Part shown: piece by piece, positions 5,503-6,286 of the stretch
How positions within the stretch are numbered: position 1 is the stretch's first letter
Layout: every line of letters starts with the position of its first letter
Source: JAHEDH01 sp965364515
Lineage (GTDB): Bacteria; Actinomycetota; Acidimicrobiia; Spongiisociales; ZC4RG35
DNA: 6,286 nucleotides
NCBI GenBank assembly: GCA_965364515.1
Contig: CBDTXZ010000180.1
Location: forward strand, 1-6,286
Direction of reading: 5' to 3'
Made by a program: the position numbers and the translations under genes
Notes under the pieces: model-generated
What the model was told of the DNA's origin: nothing
What the model saw: only the letters and a program-made list of their open reading frames with translations
The model's database searches: none

Positions 5503-6021
5503 TCATAGCGACTCGCCCAGCCCGAAGTAGCTGCCACGATGATGAACCAACGGTCGACCGCCCTCGGACAGTTCGACCCGATCGACCTCGGCTTCGACCA
5601 CCCCGGACCAGCCGACCTCCGAGGTGGCGACCTTGCTGCAGTACGCCCGGTCGGCCATGTCGGTGATCACCGGGCCCCAGTCGGAGGACGTCGTCTCGAC
5701 CGAGGTGAACGGGCCACCCGGGCTGGGTCGGAGTCCGGCGAAGACGTCGGCGACGCCACGGTGTCGTTCGTTCGTGATGTGGACGACGCATCGGCCTGTT
5801 TCCTCGATGGCATCCCACAGGTCGGTCACGGGTCCGACAACGAGGTGGATCCTGCCCGGCTCGCCCTCGATCACGAACAGTGACGAAACGGTGAGCCCGG
5901 CTCTTCGGTTCTCGCTTCCGGCTGTCACGATCGTCACAGGTGCCGCCAGCCGTCCGCGGAATCGGCGGAGCGGCTCTCGTTCTTCGATGGGGGGTACGAA
6001 GGGGTTCTGGGAGGAGGTCAC
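5503..6021 (-). CDS. Flavin reductase-like FMN-binding protein
   Basis: The product has 172 residues in the split-barrel flavin reductase-like domain family, which binds FMN and in characterised members reduces flavin with NAD(P)H for a partner monooxygenase. The domain begins at RFRGRLAAPVTIVTAG (20-35), followed by RAGLTVSSLFVIEGEPG, the usual GLTVSS flavin phosphate-binding segment. TDLWDAIEETGRCVVHI and VADVFAGLRPSPGGPF come next, then WGPVITDMADRAYC. The C-terminal PLVHHRGSYFGLG matches the usual HYRGxYxxL ending. The reading frame is open to the window edge, and the upstream part looks non-coding (Arg/Ser/Pro-rich). The GTG at 6021 gives VTSSQNPFVPP, the N-terminus expected in this subfamily. 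A GTG at 6063 would add 14 residues. No strong ribosome site precedes 6021; a CACAAT 8 bp upstream could be the -10 of a leaderless transcript. It probably forms an operon with the PhnD-like gene. Confidence 0.92.
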   Translation of the reverse strand: MTSSQNPFVPPIEEREPLRRFRGRLAAPVTIVTAGSENRRAGLTVSSLFVIEGEPGRIHLVVGPVTDLWDAIEETGRCVVHITNERHRGVADVFAGLRPSPGGPFTSVETTSSDWGPVITDMADRAYCSKVATSEVGWSGVVEAEVDRVELSEGGRPLVHHRGSYFGLGESL

Positions 6022-6180
6022 GTCGGCCCATTGTGCCTCGGGATCGCGCCGAGTGCTCCTCACTTCCTGCTCGAGAGCCTTTGGGCGGACGCAGATCCGT
6101 GTGCCTCGAAGTGGCGAGTTCTGAGATCGCCAAGTCGGTGGCAGCGAGTCTCGTGGTCGAGTGCTTGTAGCGGAACATCG
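6022..6180. other. Probable intergenic region upstream of the flavin-reductase gene
   Basis: The frames here give Arg/Ser/Pro-rich translations with mixed third-position composition, so I call it non-coding. The only regulatory hint is CACAAT on the minus strand (6029-6034), a possible -10 for the flavin-reductase gene, without a matching -35. Confidence 0.5.
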
Positions 6181-6286
6181 ATGGCGACCCGGCGGTTCGT
6201 CGAACTGCAGGTGTCGAGCGGTGAGATCGTTCCCGCCCACGAAGGACGTGGAAGCTCCGCAGAACCTACGGTGAACGGTCTCGAGC
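6181..6286 (+). CDS. Possible start of an unidentified gene (partial)
   Basis: An ATG at 6181 opens a frame that runs to the right edge: 35 codons beginning MATRRFVELQVSSGEIVP. About two thirds of third positions are G/C, with the first part more coding-like than the rest. Only a weak site, AGCGGA, precedes the ATG. It would be divergent from the flavin-reductase gene. I do not recognise the sequence, and it may be non-coding. Confidence 0.25.
   Translation, partial: MATRRFVELQVSSGEIVPAHEGRGSSAEPTVNGLE

Noticed and set aside
4455..5666. 403-codon plus-strand frame
   Set aside because: It is antisense to the PhnD-like and flavin-reductase genes; the minus-strand frames carry recognisable families.
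6155..6230. tRNA-like GGTTCGTCGAAC segment
   Set aside because: It resembles a T-arm only loosely; no acceptor stem, anticodon arm or D-arm can be drawn around it.

Overview
This is a GC-rich window with the look of an actinobacterial chromosome. Codon third positions are strongly G/C, GTG starts are common, AGGAGG ribosome binding sites are present, and one protein is a low-complexity Thr/Pro/Glu lipoprotein. The protein styles (a flavin-reductase-like protein starting with a QNPF segment, a leader-less PhnD-like protein, a Glu/Thr-linker lipoprotein) recall Acidimicrobiia and related Actinomycetota. That placement is inferred from sequence style alone. I see no rRNA, tRNA, CRISPR array, insertion sequence or phage gene.

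Layout, left to right. (1) Positions 1-1112, minus strand: most of a CLC-family chloride channel or transporter, cut by the left edge. (2) 1154-1810, minus: a secreted lipoprotein with an LpqH-like layout, directly upstream of the CLC gene. (3) 1925-2260, plus: a small dimeric alpha/beta-barrel-like protein, divergent from the lipoprotein. (4) 2300-3340, minus: an Ldh2/MDH2-type NAD(P)-dependent 2-hydroxyacid dehydrogenase, convergent with gene 3. A perfect 16-bp palindrome lies across its stop codon. (5) 3488-4090, plus: a DJ-1/PfpI (InhA-like) protein, divergent from the dehydrogenase, whose best-supported start codon is an ATT. (6) 4153-4473, minus: a 106-residue, two-helix membrane protein with a C-terminal CxxC/CxxC zinc ribbon and the best promoter in the window. 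(7) 4662-5459 and (8) 5503-6021, both minus: a PhnD/SsuA-type substrate-binding-like protein without a signal peptide, preceded by a flavin-reductase-like FMN-binding protein. These two are probably co-transcribed. A perfect 24-bp palindrome follows gene 7. The right end (6022-6286) is mostly non-coding, with a weak possible gene start at 6181.

The genes do not form one obvious pathway. The window reads as ordinary housekeeping and accessory metabolism arranged as short units: lipoprotein + CLC, the divergent dehydrogenase/DJ-1 pair, and flavin reductase + PhnD-like. I found no convincing new multi-gene system. The observations most worth checking are the apparent ATT start of the DJ-1 gene, the 24-bp palindrome, the leader-less PhnD-like protein paired with an FMN protein, and a valine at the internal proton-glutamate site of the CLC protein.
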